From positions 310,001-374,000 of the forward strand of contig QJNS01000014.1 in NCBI GenBank assembly GCA_004154925.1: 64,000 nucleotides of DNA, read 5' to 3'. Below the pieces are notes generated by a model. That model ran no database searches and was not told the origin of the DNA. It saw nothing but the letters and a program-made list of their open reading frames with translations. The position numbers and the translations under genes are program-made. Positions within the stretch are counted from its first letter, which is position 1. The number at the start of each line of letters is the position of its first letter. This DNA comes from Monosporascus cannonballus (taxonomy: Eukaryota > Ascomycota > Sordariomycetes > Xylariales). Of this stretch, positions 1 through 12,400 are shown piece by piece.

Positions 1-370
1 ATTTTGGTTATTCCTCGAAATCCGGGATATTTAATTTTTTGGTAAAATTTACAAAATTAATAATATAAATTTATGTAATAGAAAATATTAAATTTGCGAT
101 TTTTTATTTATTAACTTTTTGAAATAATCCGTATAATAATTAATATATAATTATATTTAATAAAATCCATAGTTTACTTATTCCGGATTTAAAAAATAAA
201 AAATTAAACGTTTTTTAATTACGGCATATTACAATATAAATTTACTTAAATTTGCGTTTATTCCCATTATTATTTATTATATTAACAGAAATTTCGTAAG
301 TTCCATAATATTTAATATATATGTTGTTAAGGCGGATAAGTCCTGGAATATTTATGGAAATTAATTAAAA

Positions 371-430
371 ATTAAGCTTTTTTATTAATTTTCTGCTTAT
401 AATATTTATCTGTATTCCGGAATTTATATT
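371..430 (-). pseudogene. Retroviral-type aspartic protease remnant of element E
   Basis: Minus-strand reading gives NSGIQINIISRKLIKKLNF, which matches the pattern D-S-G-x-Q-x-N-x-I-S-x-x-L-x-K-x-L of retroelement proteases. The catalytic Asp reads as Asn (GAT to AAT), a typical RIP outcome. Gag-like sequence with many TAA/TAG stops precedes it to the right, and recognisable protease-like residues (GTYEI-like segment) continue to the left. Not functional. Confidence 0.55.
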
Positions 431-1812
431 TATTTGTATTATTATATTTCCCGTATTTTTCTTAATAAATATCCTTTTTTAAAAGCGGCTTTATTTTAAC
501 CGTTTTGTAATTATTTGCAAAATAAATTTGACGTATACGTTTATTCCGGTTTGTTTTTGGTTTCCGTCTGGGAATTATTTTAATTTATCGTTATATATTG
601 TCATATTTTATATGGCTTTCGGAAACTTATTTTCGTATAACCGGAATAATAAAACTTTCGTATTTTTCTTTAAATTTATAATGTATATTTTTATAATTTG
701 GTTTTTTATAATTATAACATTTAAATAAGCCTTTATAAAAATTAAAAATATTAAATCGTACGGATTTATTTTAATTAAAATTAAATCGGCGATTATTTGC
801 TTTCCGAATATAAAAATACCCGCGGTCCTTATTATTTTTATGCGGCATTTTTAATTTATTTTGAAACCTTTTTTTTGAAAATATTAAAATAAGTTTATTT
901 ACTTTTATTAATATTTTTCTTAAAAGATAATCTGTATTTTGTTTCACCTTTTTCCAGGCGTTTTAATAACGTTTTACTTTATTTATTACGTTATTAACTT
1001 ATTTTAACTTAACGTTTTTTCGTTATAAAATATTTCGTAACCTTAATATTATTTTATAAAAATAATTAAAAGTAAAACGTTTATTATTCCAATAATTTTT
1101 AAATTAAAAACGTCCGTAAACCTTATCTTATAAATTAAATACCGTTATTTAATATAAAGGTTTAACGGTAATTAATCGGATTATTATTATAATTTTATAT
1201 ATTGTCCGTTATATTCCTTATAAATAGAATTAAGATTTATCTAATTTCTTATTTTTAATTTGTTTTTATAATTAAAATAATTAAATATAACATAATAGAA
1301 TTATTAAACGTTCGTAATAAAAACGTTTATATAATTTATAGCCTATTAAATATAAATAAAGGTATTTTGCTTTAATATTTTCGCGCAAATTTCCATAATA
1401 AGCTTTATTTATTTTTTTAAATTAATATGTACTTGAAAAGTTTCGGGCAATTATAATATAATATTTGTTTATTTCCTTTAGGTTTTTATAATAATATCGT
1501 AATTAATTTATAAATCTTTATTTCTTTAATTTATATTATTATTTATCATACCGCTAATTATCGGAATAATTCCAAATATTATTAGTTTTATTAATAAATA
1601 ATGTTTAAAATTTAATTATTATTAAAAAGTTTTATTTTTTTATTTTAAATTTTAAGATGCGTTTATTATATTACGCCCGTTTCCCGACCGTTTACTTAAC
1701 GGTTATCGGGATATATCCTTGTTATATATATAAGGGAATTTAAAATATCGGGAACCATAACCCTTTACACATTAGGGTTCCGTTATAAATTTTTTCGCCT
1801 ATTCCCGTACCG

Positions 1813-2145
1813 TGATTGATCGTTCGTCGATTAAGTTCCGATCGGCGGTTTTTTCGATTAATAACTTAGGTTCGTTTTGTATTTGGCAAACTTTACTTCT
1901 GGAAATTATTACGTTACCTTTTATAATAAATAAAAAAATTATAAAATAATGGATAGTTGTAAGTTAAATAAGGTAATTTCCAACTAATCGTAAAGCAAAT
2001 TCCAAAAAGTAAATATATTAGGTTATTTGTATCTGGCGTTTCCTATAAATTGCTAAATAATGGATTTATATTAGTAAATAAGCCGGTGGCTGATCGGTAG
2101 CTGGTCGGCTACCAGCCTTATCCTCATAGGGGCTGTATTTTCACA
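1813..2145 (-). repeat. Probable 5' LTR of element E
   Basis: The segment begins TGTGAAAATACAGCCCC and ends in ATCAATCA when read on the minus strand, so it has the TG..CA ends expected of an LTR. It is less AT-rich than its surroundings. A perfect 6-bp hairpin, GCTGGT-CGGCT-ACCAGC, lies near 2099-2115. Both boundaries are inferred without a second copy to compare, so they are tentative. Confidence 0.4.
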
Positions 2146-4740
2146 AAAATACGATAAAGCCCTTATTATCTAAAAGAATAAAACATAAAAAATAAGTATT
2201 AAAGAAGAATACGACGCATTATTATTATTATCAAAACGGAATTAAAGCAATTAAATAACGATATAAAATAATAAAAACAATAGCCCCAAAAATTAGAAAG
2301 TTTGATAAATATATTGTCATAAGATCATAGATATAAGCAGCTTTTTAGAAAAAAACTTAATACGAAATTATTAAAATATAGGGAAGAAAATTATGAAATA
2401 TTTTGAAAGAAAGAATTTTAACAAGATTTTACCCTATTTATAACCTTACTAAAAACAAATTATATATTCTTAAAGAATATTTGGATAATTCGTTATAAAA
2501 TGGATAAATTCGGTTTTCGAGCTTATTAATAAATTATTTAATATTTTTTATACTTAAGAAAAATAAAAAAATACGACTTATAATTAACTATCGATAATGA
2601 AACGATGTTATTATTAAAAATTAAATACTATTACCTTTAATTACGGAAATAAAAACCTGGGTTTACGAAATCAAATAAATTATAACGTTAAATTTTAAAA
2701 ATAAATAAAACTTTGTTAAAATTTAAAAAAAATTTAAATAAAAATTAACTTTTAAAACGAAATACGAATTATTTGAATATTTGATTACGTTAATAAAACT
2801 TACGAATATACTAGTAATCTTTTAACAAATAATTAACCACATATTATAAAAATACCTTAATAATTTCGTTATTTGCTATTTCGACGACATTCTTATTTTC
2901 TTAAAAACGGAAAAAGTATACGTAAAATACGTTTATAAAGTTCTTTAAGGTTTATAGGACGTAAAGTTACTTATTAATATAAAGAAAAATTAATTCTATA
3001 CATAAAAATAAAATATTTAAGATATATTATTATTTTAGACTACATTAGAATAAACTCCAAGAAAATCGCTATAATTATAAAATATTAAACATTAACGATA
3101 ATTAAGGAAATACAAGCATTTTTTGGATTCATTAACTATTATAAGAAATTTATTCGAAATTTTAGCAAAAATAACTATACCCTTAACAAAGTTTACGAAA
3201 AAAAAGAATTTAAATAAATGTCCAAAACGAAAAAAGTATCTCAAAATATTAAAAATATAATTACTAACGAGCTAATATTAATTATATACGATTTATACCG
3301 TCCCGTTAAACTAAAAACTGATATTTCGGATTATGTATTAAGCGTAATAATCGGATAATAAAATAATTAAAGCAAATTATACCTTACTATATTTTTTTCG
3401 TACAAATTATAAAAAAACAAATTTAATTACGGCATTTTACATAAGGAATTTATGGCTATTATTATGGCATTTCGAGAATTTCAATATTTTCTAAAATGAA
3501 GTTTGTATTAAATTAAAATTTATACGAATTATTAAAATTTTATCTGATTTATTACAATTAAGAAATTTATAGGACGATAATTAAAATATGTAAAAAAATC
3601 GGCAAACTTTGATTTCGTTATTATTTATAGAAAAGGCTTAAAAATAATAAAGCAAATGTTTTAAATAAATGACCAGACCTTAAAAAAATTGGTTAAGACT
3701 GGCTACATAATTTTTAATAATCTTATAGAAAAGTATTTGCGTTTGCGATAAAGTATAACGATTCGGATAATACCTTCCGATATATATTGAAATATTTAAT
3801 AGTATAATGATAATTTCCCAAAAGACCAAAAACCGGATAAAATATAAGTTTTCAAAAAATATTAAAACGTTTGGTACGAAAAATATATAAATATTCGTTA
3901 TATAGATATTTAAGAATTTACAAAACCTTAAAACGATTTTAATATATATATTCTTTTTTTAAAATAAAATTAACGGTAAAAAAAATCATACAGTAATATG
4001 ATATTTACGTTAAAGTAAAGATTTAATAATATAAGCATTAAGGAAAATTACAGCCATTACCAATCATAAAATAATCATAGTATTTAATTATATTCGATTT
4101 TATTACCAAAGTTCCTATATTAAAAGATCTAGTTATAAAAATATATTATAATAATATTTTTGTGGTCGTTAATCGATTTACGAAATCTTCTTCTTTCTTA
4201 TTATATTATAAAGAAATAAACGCCGAATAATTAATATATATTTTTAAACAGATTTTTAACATATATAAGTTATTAATAAATATTATATTAAATAAAAGAT
4301 TAATATTTCTATTTAAGTTTTGATACGGCCTTATACCATAAATTGGCCTAAATTACAAATTATTCAATATATTTAAATTGTAAATAAATAAATAAAATGA
4401 AACAATTAAGGTTAAAAAATTTGCTTTTGATAGTACATTAATTATGAACAAAATAATTAAATTAAAAAATTATTAATCGTATAATTAACTTATAATATTA
4501 ATTATTACGAAAATATTAACGTAATACTTATAAACGTAAACTTTGTTTTTATTTTAAAATTTATAAAAAAGTACGTAATAATAATTTAATCAATATTAAA
4601 ATTGTTTTTATATTAAGACAAGTACAATAATTATATTAAGAAATAAAATTAAAATTAAAATTCGTACAGAATTAATTATATAAATATTATAATTAAAACA
4701 TTTAAAAAAATGAATTTTCGAAAAAAGGAAAATAATTTTC
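2146..4740 (+). pseudogene. Element D pol, left segment (RT, RNase H, integrase core), RIP-degraded
   Basis: This is the outermost retroelement, split by insertion of element B. On the plus strand the reverse-transcriptase active site YFDDIL is still readable at 2877-2894. The RNase H region follows, and near 4100-4200 comes an integrase core with IFDFITKVP and IFVVVNRFTKSSSFL (normally ..VVVDRFTKS..; the Asp is now Asn). Stops are almost all TAA/TAG from CAA/CAG/TGG. Gag and the start of pol are absent because element E occupies the left side. The segment ends in the integrase C-terminal region at the TTTTC target site of B (4736-4740). The remainder of the ORF resumes at 40086. Confidence 0.85.
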
Positions 4741-5112
4741 TGTTACGACCCAACCCAAGATCGGCCACGAAAACGGTCGGGCCCACAAAAGAAAAAGTTA
4801 CATGATTTGGATCTTTCTTGGCATTAAGATCTAAATAAATCTATACAGAACCAACCGAATCTTATGGCATTAGATCTGCGATAACGTCGAGATCCAATAA
4901 AGATTTAATTAACGTATAAAGATATATACGTTCATTATTTCCATAATTTAGATAGCTTTAGTTTACAATAACATTTCGTTACCTAAGGTACTTTTGGTAT
5001 TCCGAAACGTAATACGTTACTGTATTTATTGTTCAGATTTCCACGATATTCCTGCTAACATAAACCCGTCGACTTAAGATTTAATAATTGGTTAAATGGC
5101 TTAGCTGTTATA
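4741..5112 (+). repeat. 5' LTR of element B
   Basis: The 372-bp LTR starts TGTTACGACCC and ends ..GCTGTTATA (TG..CA before RIP). Its 3' half is shared with the LTRs of C and D (GATATATACGTTC.. to ..AACCCGTCGACTT..). The 5' half is specific to B and differs from C. The matching 3' LTR is split at 25099-25278 / 39889-40080 and sums to the same 372 bp. Confidence 0.88.
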
Positions 5113-8100
5113 CATTATAAGTTTTTGTTTAATAATACCGTTAGACTTTGAGTAATATTTAACATTGTTAAAATATCGACCAACATTTAGGAAACTCTTA
5201 TTTAGTAATTTTAGGCTCGAATTCGGGAATTAGAGAAAAAAGTTCGATAGCTTAGGGCTACGTTATTTACTTAACCTTTTTTCGTTTGCATAAAACCAAA
5301 AAAACCAGAATTTTACGTTAAAAAAAGCAACCCTTAAATTCTTTTAATTTAGGCACGAATTTATTTTTGTTACCTAAATCTTAATAACTTAATAAATATA
5401 ATTTTAGTAATGGAAATATGCCTTATAAGAAATACGGCTAATTAATTTGAGCCCATTTTAAAAAACTTTTAAAAATAGGAAAAACAGATAAAGAAAATGT
5501 TATTAACGAGATTTTTTTAATTTATATTAATTTCGAAAACAAAATACGTAATAATTTCGGTAATCCGGATAAAAAACGATTAACGGCTTAATAACTTTTA
5601 CAATTGCGATAAAAAGAATTTGCGTCCAAATACGCCGTAATTTTCAAAAGTTTTGCAATTAAGGCTGGATAGAGAAATAATAAAATTAACGCCTTTATCG
5701 ATATATTTTATAAAGGGGTAAAAAATAATATAAAAAATAAGATTATTAAGATCGAACGATTAATTACTTTAAACCGGTATATTGTAAAAATAATTAAGAT
5801 TAATAACCGACAGTTTGAAAAATGATAAAAAAAAATAATATATTTTATGTTCGGGATATAATAAGTTTAATTAAAGGAAAAAACGAAACGTACTTTTTAC
5901 TTTTTATGGAACGGCGTTAAGATTTATAGAACTTAGCGTTACCCATAGATAAAATTAGAGCTAAATTAAATGCTTTAATTGTGGTAAAATAGGATATAAA
6001 GTTTATAAATATAAAAAGCCCAAAATATTACGATAAGATAAGTAGATCTTTGTACCGGAAAAAAATCTAAAAATAATTAAAGAAACGATAATAAAATTAT
6101 TAATATAATTTAAGCTAAGTATGTATTAAGTTATAAGTAAAAGGTTTAGCAAAGATTATTATGATAAAAAATCCGACGAAAAATGCGAAAAACCAAAAAA
6201 CTGGCTTAATAAATAATGTAAATATAATAAAAAAATATTATAAAGATAATTACGCAAATACCAAAATTGGATAAAGAAAATTTGTTCCGGAACCCTTAAT
6301 TAATATAACAGAATATATGTTATATATTGTCGACGACGAGAATATCCTGATTACGAAAAATGGAAATAACATATTTATGTACGAATTATGCGTATGTATT
6401 ATAAGAGATTCGATTTTTTAAACCGTATCGGGTATAATAAAAACGATAAATAATAATATTAACAGTTTCGAACTATAAGCTTAGAAAATGTCCAGCAGTT
6501 GGCCGAAGTAAAAAGCTGGCTTGAAAAAAAATAATACTTGCAAAAAAACCTTTTTTATTATTATGGATAATATAATTACCAAATAAAAAAGTAATTAATT
6601 TAGCGTACGGTAAAAGATTATTATTAGAAAGTTATTACGGATTTTTATTTTTAATTAGTATTTATTATAAATCTTTACGAGAAAAGGTTATTAAAGAAAA
6701 GATACGTTACTTTATAGAGAATTTCTGAAACGATAGCCAAAATAACGTATAATAAAATGTAATTGCAAATATAAAAAAATAATTTATTTAATAGGAAGAA
6801 AAATTACAAAAAAGTCAAAAATAATTAATACGGTTCGAAGGAATAGTATGTCGATAATAATAACAAATATAATAGCTTAACGTATTAAACGAAAAAATAT
6901 AAACAAAATTTAATAAGTTCGGATAAAAATTAAAAAAAGGTTATTTATAAAAAAACCGTAAAATAACGAAACCTAAAGAAATTAAAAGGAATTTCCGAAA
7001 AAGGTTTTAAACGTAACGATAGGAAACGTTAATGACCTTATTATTTTGGATATACGAATCGGAACGTACTGGTATACCGTAATAATGAATTACGGAATTT
7101 TAGGCGGAAATTATATTGTACCAAATATCGTTAATAAATTTAAATTATTATAGAAATATAAGTTAAAACTTTACATAATAACGAATACCGAAGGTCAGAA
7201 ATTCGTTTACGATAACGGAAGAATTATACGCAAAATTAATTACTTTAAGATTTTTATTTAAGGACGATATTAAATAGTTAATTTCGATATCGTTTTATTT
7301 AGGAATTACGATATAATCTTAGAATTACCATAAATACGTTAGTACGGAATTTTGATTAATGGTGGAATTAGTTAGATAAAATTCTCTTTATTTCTTATTA
7401 ACAAATAAAAAAAGAGAAAATTAAATTCTTAATATTTGATCGATGATGGTAATAAATGTAAGTATAAGGACATAATAAATATTTTATTACCTAAAAGAAC
7501 AAAATACAAAAGAAACGGGTATTTAAAAAATACGACGTATTATTATTATTATTAAAACGAAATTAAAGTAATTAAATAATAATTTAAAATAATAAGAATA
7601 ATAGCCGAAAAAATAAAAAGAATTAATAAATGTATTATTATAATACCATAAATACGAGTCGTCTTTTAGGAAAAAGCTTAAGATAAAGTTATTAGAATAT
7701 AGTAAATAAAATTATAAAATAATTTTTAAAAAAGGATTTTTAACAAAATCTTATCCCATTTATAATTTTAATAAAAATAAATTACGTACTTTCAGAAAAT
7801 ATCTGGAAAATCAGTTATAAAAAGAATAAATTCGATTTTCGAAATTATTAATAAGATACCATATATTCTTCGTACCTAAAAAAAAACGGAAAATTACAAC
7901 TTATAATTAATGATCCATAATTAAACGACGTTATTATTAAAAATTAAATATTATTACCCTTAATTATAAAAATACAAAATGAATTTTACGGAACCAAATA
8001 ATTTATAATATTCGATTTTAAAAATAAATATAACCTTATTAAAATTAAAAAAGAATACGAATAAAAAATAACTTTTAAACTAAAATACGGATTATTTAAA

Positions 8101-8254
8101 TATTTGATTATATTAATAGGATTTACAAACGTATCAATAATTTTACAACGAATAATTAATTACGTATTATAAAAATATCTGAATATTTTCGTTATATACT
8201 ATTTCGACCATATTTTTATTTTTTCGGAAACAAAAAAGGTATATATAAGACACT
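5113..8254 (+). pseudogene. Element B gag and N-terminal pol, RIP-degraded and cut by A1
   Basis: Gag remnant with a CCHC zinc knuckle at 5971-6012 reading CFNCGKIGYKVYKY; His has become Tyr (CAT to TAT) and the last Cys has become Tyr. A protease-like region lies near 7050-7150, and RT runs to YYFDHIF at 8200-8217 (normally YFDDI). The reading frame is then interrupted by element A1 at 8255, 37 bp beyond the RT active site. It resumes at 15613. Many in-frame TAA/TAG stops; not functional. Confidence 0.85.
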
Positions 8255-8692
8255 GTAACGAACCTGTTATACATCTACCTGGAGGTATGAGCAGTATCCG
8301 AAATGGGGTCTTGATTTGCAGGTAATAATAGGGCGAGGAATAATTTAATGGTTTATTCGTTAAAAAGATTTAAAGATTTTTCCCTTAATTAGAGAACGAT
8401 ACGGTTACCTCTTGATTAAAAGCTTAGATTAATAATTAAGGAACGAAACTAAATAGGTAGTTATTTACATGAAAAACCGGTTTATTATATATTCCAATTT
8501 TTAAAATATGTATATTATGAATTTACGTAATTTATGTAATTTATGTAATCTGGTCCCAATTTACTTAAATTACCTAAATTAAGTAGATTACTTTAATGGC
8601 CAAATCTTTTTATCCGGAGTTTAACCGCGATAAGTTTATGTTAGGCTTTAAAGGTCGGGTTTTTCGGGGTAGGAACCTTTATTTTTATAATA
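8255..8692 (-). repeat. 3' LTR of A1 (left)
   Basis: 438-bp LTR starting TGTAACGAACCTG and ending ..TATAATA (TGTAACA before RIP). It aligns along its whole length with 15170-15607. Confidence 0.9.
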
Positions 8693-8879
8693 TTATTTTC
8701 CCTTTTGAAGGATATTTATCCCAAAAATAAGAACCGTAAGTGGCCGCTTTGTTTTGTTAAAAAAAGTTTTCGGGGACGTTTTAATTAATTTTATTATAAT
8801 AAGCCGTAATCGAAAAGAAAAAAAAACTTTGCTTAAATAACGTAACTTTCGTAATGTTTAAGTTAATTTAATTAAAAAG

Positions 8880-9480
8880 TTTGGCGTTAAAGTTTTCCTT
8901 TATTCCAATTTTATTTATTTTGGTAAATTTAAGTGTTTTTTTATTTTGGACGTCTTAAGTTATAATTGTTGTACTTGTCGCCAGCGTTCAGCTTGCGACG
9001 TTTTAACCATGAATTCCCTGACGAAATTGAGCGAAAAACGTAACCGCCTGGAAAAGGAGCAGCAGGAAATTAAGGACAGTTTTATAGCATATTAAGAAAT
9101 TGCTAAAAAAGAATTAGATAATTTGCGTTAGCGTCAAAAAGAAACGTTTCGCCAACGGAAAAAAAAATCCCAAGAATTTATTGGTTAATTAAGACGTTTC
9201 CGCCTTTAATAGGAAATGTTAAAAAAGAAGGTTATAGTTATTTTGAAAGAAAAAAAAGAACTAAATTAGTTAAAGGAGTAAGAAAGGTTGGAAGAAAAAC
9301 GTTATCGAACGGAGGCGGAATAAACGTAACTTATTTCCGAGATGGATGCCGTTATGGAAACGTCGGTTTTTTTCGATTAAAATATTACAAATTTGGATTT
9401 AAGTAAAGGTCCGTTATTATTTACGATTTTGGCTACATTAAAGACGGTCGGTTAGAATTTTGACGGTAAAACGTTTTAAT
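8880..9480 (+). pseudogene. Antisense ORF of A1: cysteine-rich / coiled-coil / FFDW protein, RIP-degraded
   Basis: Lies between pol and the 3' LTR but reads opposite to pol. The plus strand gives a Cys segment NCCTCRQRSACDVL near 8957-9000, then (from ATG 9009) MNSLTKLSEKRNRLEKEQQE and about 110 residues of highly charged coiled coil. It ends in SEMDAVMETSVFFD, with the next residue a Trp converted to stop/other, and NLDLSKGPLL. Most interruptions are TAG/TAA where Gln would fit the heptads. A2 and A3 carry the same ORF. The Cys spacing suggests zinc binding; function unknown. Boundaries are approximate. Confidence 0.75.
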
Positions 9481-12400
9481 TAGGTTTATCGTATTTATTA
9501 AGTAATTAAATGGTTTTTACGTATTTTCTTTATGTAAATATTCTTTTTATTTAATTAGGTATTAAATTTTATTTTTAATTATTTTGGAATTTAATATTTA
9601 TTCGATTTCGTATTTATTAAAGTCGTTTTCGAATTCTAGGTTTGTTTTTAACGGGGCGTTTTTAGGTATTAGTTCGAATAACGAAATATAGAAAATAAGG
9701 TGTATTTTTATATTTTTAGGTAATAACAGTCGGTAATTAATTTTAAAAATGATTTTATCGATTTTAAACGGAATAAGTTTTTTAAAATCGAATTTATTGC
9801 TGGGTTTTTTGTTTTAATTTATAAAATGTTCGAAATTACCTTTTATTTTTGGCGTAATAAGTAAACCTTGTTTTTTTTCGTTAAAATTGGTTTTTTAATT
9901 TTTTTTATTATAATGCTAAGTTATTCGTTATTAAAGGAATTGTAATTTATTTTGGAAACGGATTTAAATTATTTTAATTTTTATTATTAATATTTTTGAT
10001 TTTGGGGTAATCGTAATAATTTTTAGTGCTTTATTAAGTGGTTATTTAAGTCGTTTTATTTTTGCGTCGTGCCCATATATAATTGTATAAAGGGATACGC
10101 CCATATTTTCGTTAATGGAAATGTTATAGGCGATTTGTACTAATAATAAAAATTTTATTTAATCATTTTGCTAATAATTAACGTAATTTCGAAAATATTG
10201 TTTTCAGGTTTAATTTAATTTTTCGGTTTATTTATTCGATTAAGCGTAATACGTTATTAAGAATTTAAGTTTAATATTAATTTGTTTGAAAAAGTTAATC
10301 CCGAATTTTGAAATAAATAATATGTTTTTGTCGGAAATGATCTTTTTTGGTATTTTATATTTGTCGAAGTAATATTTGATAAAGGCGTAAGCTAATTATT
10401 TTGTTATTATTTTTTTAAAAAGTAAAAAGTACCTATATTTGGTAAATCTGTTAATAATTATTTATATTTTGTCGTATTCGATTTTAATAATTGGGTTTTT
10501 AAATGGAAATAAGTTAATAATAAAGTTCTAAATTATGATATTTTATATTTTGTTAGGAATATCTATAAGTTATAATAGCTTATAAGGCTTATAACACATT
10601 ATTTTAGCTTTGTTACAAATATTGTAATTTTTGATTATTTTCTTTACCGTACGTCGTAATTCCGGAAAGTTATATTTTTTTTATAATCGTCTAATAGTTT
10701 TGAAGACTTCTTAGTATGCATGTAATGGGTTTTTATAGATTTTTTTACAAATTATTCTTGTTGGTTTTTAGGAATATAAATTTTGTTATAGTATAGTAAT
10801 TGGTTTTTTAGTTATCCTTTTGACTGTTAAACCTTTTTTTGTTTTTTTGTATCGTAAAAGTTCCGGAACCGTATTAAGAATTTAGGAATTGGTTTTTTTA
10901 TTATTTCGCATAATTGTACGGTGCCGTTTTTGTTATACTATAATATCTGTATATTTTTTGGGGGGATTTTGGAATCATAATTCTTTTTGCGATTACGGAT
11001 ATCTGCCTGGATGTTTTTTTTTCTTTGGATATAATATATTTTAAAGTTAAATTTAAATAAAAAAAATTATTTACTTTTTATATTATTTATGTAGTTTTTG
11101 GGCTTTTATAAATCGAATAAGGTTTTTGTGGTCAAAATAAATATCGAAGGGTTTTTTCGTTCCGTTAAAAAAAGGTTTTTATTTTTTAAAAGCGTTAATA
11201 ATTACCAATAACTTTTTATCGTAAATCTGGTATTTTAATTTTGTATTTCGGAATATTTTTAAATAATATGCTATTATGTATTATTTGTTATTATTTTTTA
11301 ATTGTTTTAGGATGGCGTTTAGGGCGTAATTTGTAATATCTGTTTTTAGGCGTTTCTTTTTGTCGGCGTTAGGTAATCTTATTATGGGTCCGTTAGTAAT
11401 CGTATTTTTCAAAATTTGGAATATTTTTTTTGTATTTTCTGGAAATTTTAATTTTTTTTTACGTACTTTTTGGTAGGAAGTTTCGTTAATAATTTGATTA
11501 TATTTTTGTATCCTTTAATTAGGTTACGTACGTAACTTATAAATTCTAAGATTTGCCGGATATTTGTAACGGTTGTCTTATTTGGGATAAATTAATCTTA
11601 AATTACCTTTATTTTAGAGCGTTAAATCTGAATTTGGCCGGGGGTAAAAATATATCTTAAAAAGTTTAGCTTTTACGTATGCCATATATTTTTGGCTAAG
11701 TTAATTTGGATATTTATTTCGTTTAGCGTTCGGAATATTTAAGTAATTTATTTTTTGTATTCTTTTAAAGTTTTGAAATAAATAAAAATATTATTAAGAT
11801 AAATAAATACGAATTTACCTAGAAATTATCTGAATATAATTATAATTAATTATTAAGAATTAACGGAAATATTAATATGTCCTAAAAGTATTATTTAATA
11901 TTTATAAAATATATGTATTGTTTAAAATATTGTTTTTTATTTTTTTTCCTTTAATTATTTTAATACGATAATAACCGTTTCGGAAATTAAGTGCGGTAAA
12001 TTATTTAACTTTATTAACATTTTTTAACGTATTTATAAGGATTAAAGGATACCCGTTTTTAATCGTAATATCGTTTAATTATTTATAATCAATTATTTTT
12101 CTGAAAACCTGATTTCCGTTTTTATTAATTTTTTGTTTTCCATCCTTAATTTTTGGTATTATAAGAATAAGATATCCAGCAGAAAAATCAAAAGGTTAGA
12201 TATATCCTTTTTTAAATTTAATTAAATGCTTTTCTATAAAATTTTGATTTATTAGGATTTATATAATAAATATTATAAAATTTAAGGTGGTACCTTTTTT
12301 TAATGGGTATTTTATGATTTTATTAACTATATAAAAATAATTCGTAATTTTTTTTATCCTTAAATAATTTCTTAAATCGTCGATATTTAAATAATATTAT

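Larger units (their letters stand above)
1..2145 (-). mobile_element. Family E Ty3/gypsy-like retroelement, 5' part, running off the left edge
   Basis: RIP-degraded retroelement read on the minus strand. The right part (about 1813-2145) looks like its 5' LTR, followed leftwards by a gag-like region full of stops and then an aspartic-protease remnant near 371-430. Reverse transcriptase and integrase would lie left of the window. It is not the same family as the A or B/C/D elements. The right junction lies at about 2140-2150, where sequence homologous to the pol of elements B and C begins, so E appears to be inserted in element D. No target-site duplication can be tested because the other end is outside the window. 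Confidence 0.6.

Noticed and set aside
528..728. 66-codon ORF on + near the left edge
   Set aside because: Phe/Ile/Tyr/Asn-rich reading of RIPped AT-rich DNA, opposite to the gag-protease frame of element E.
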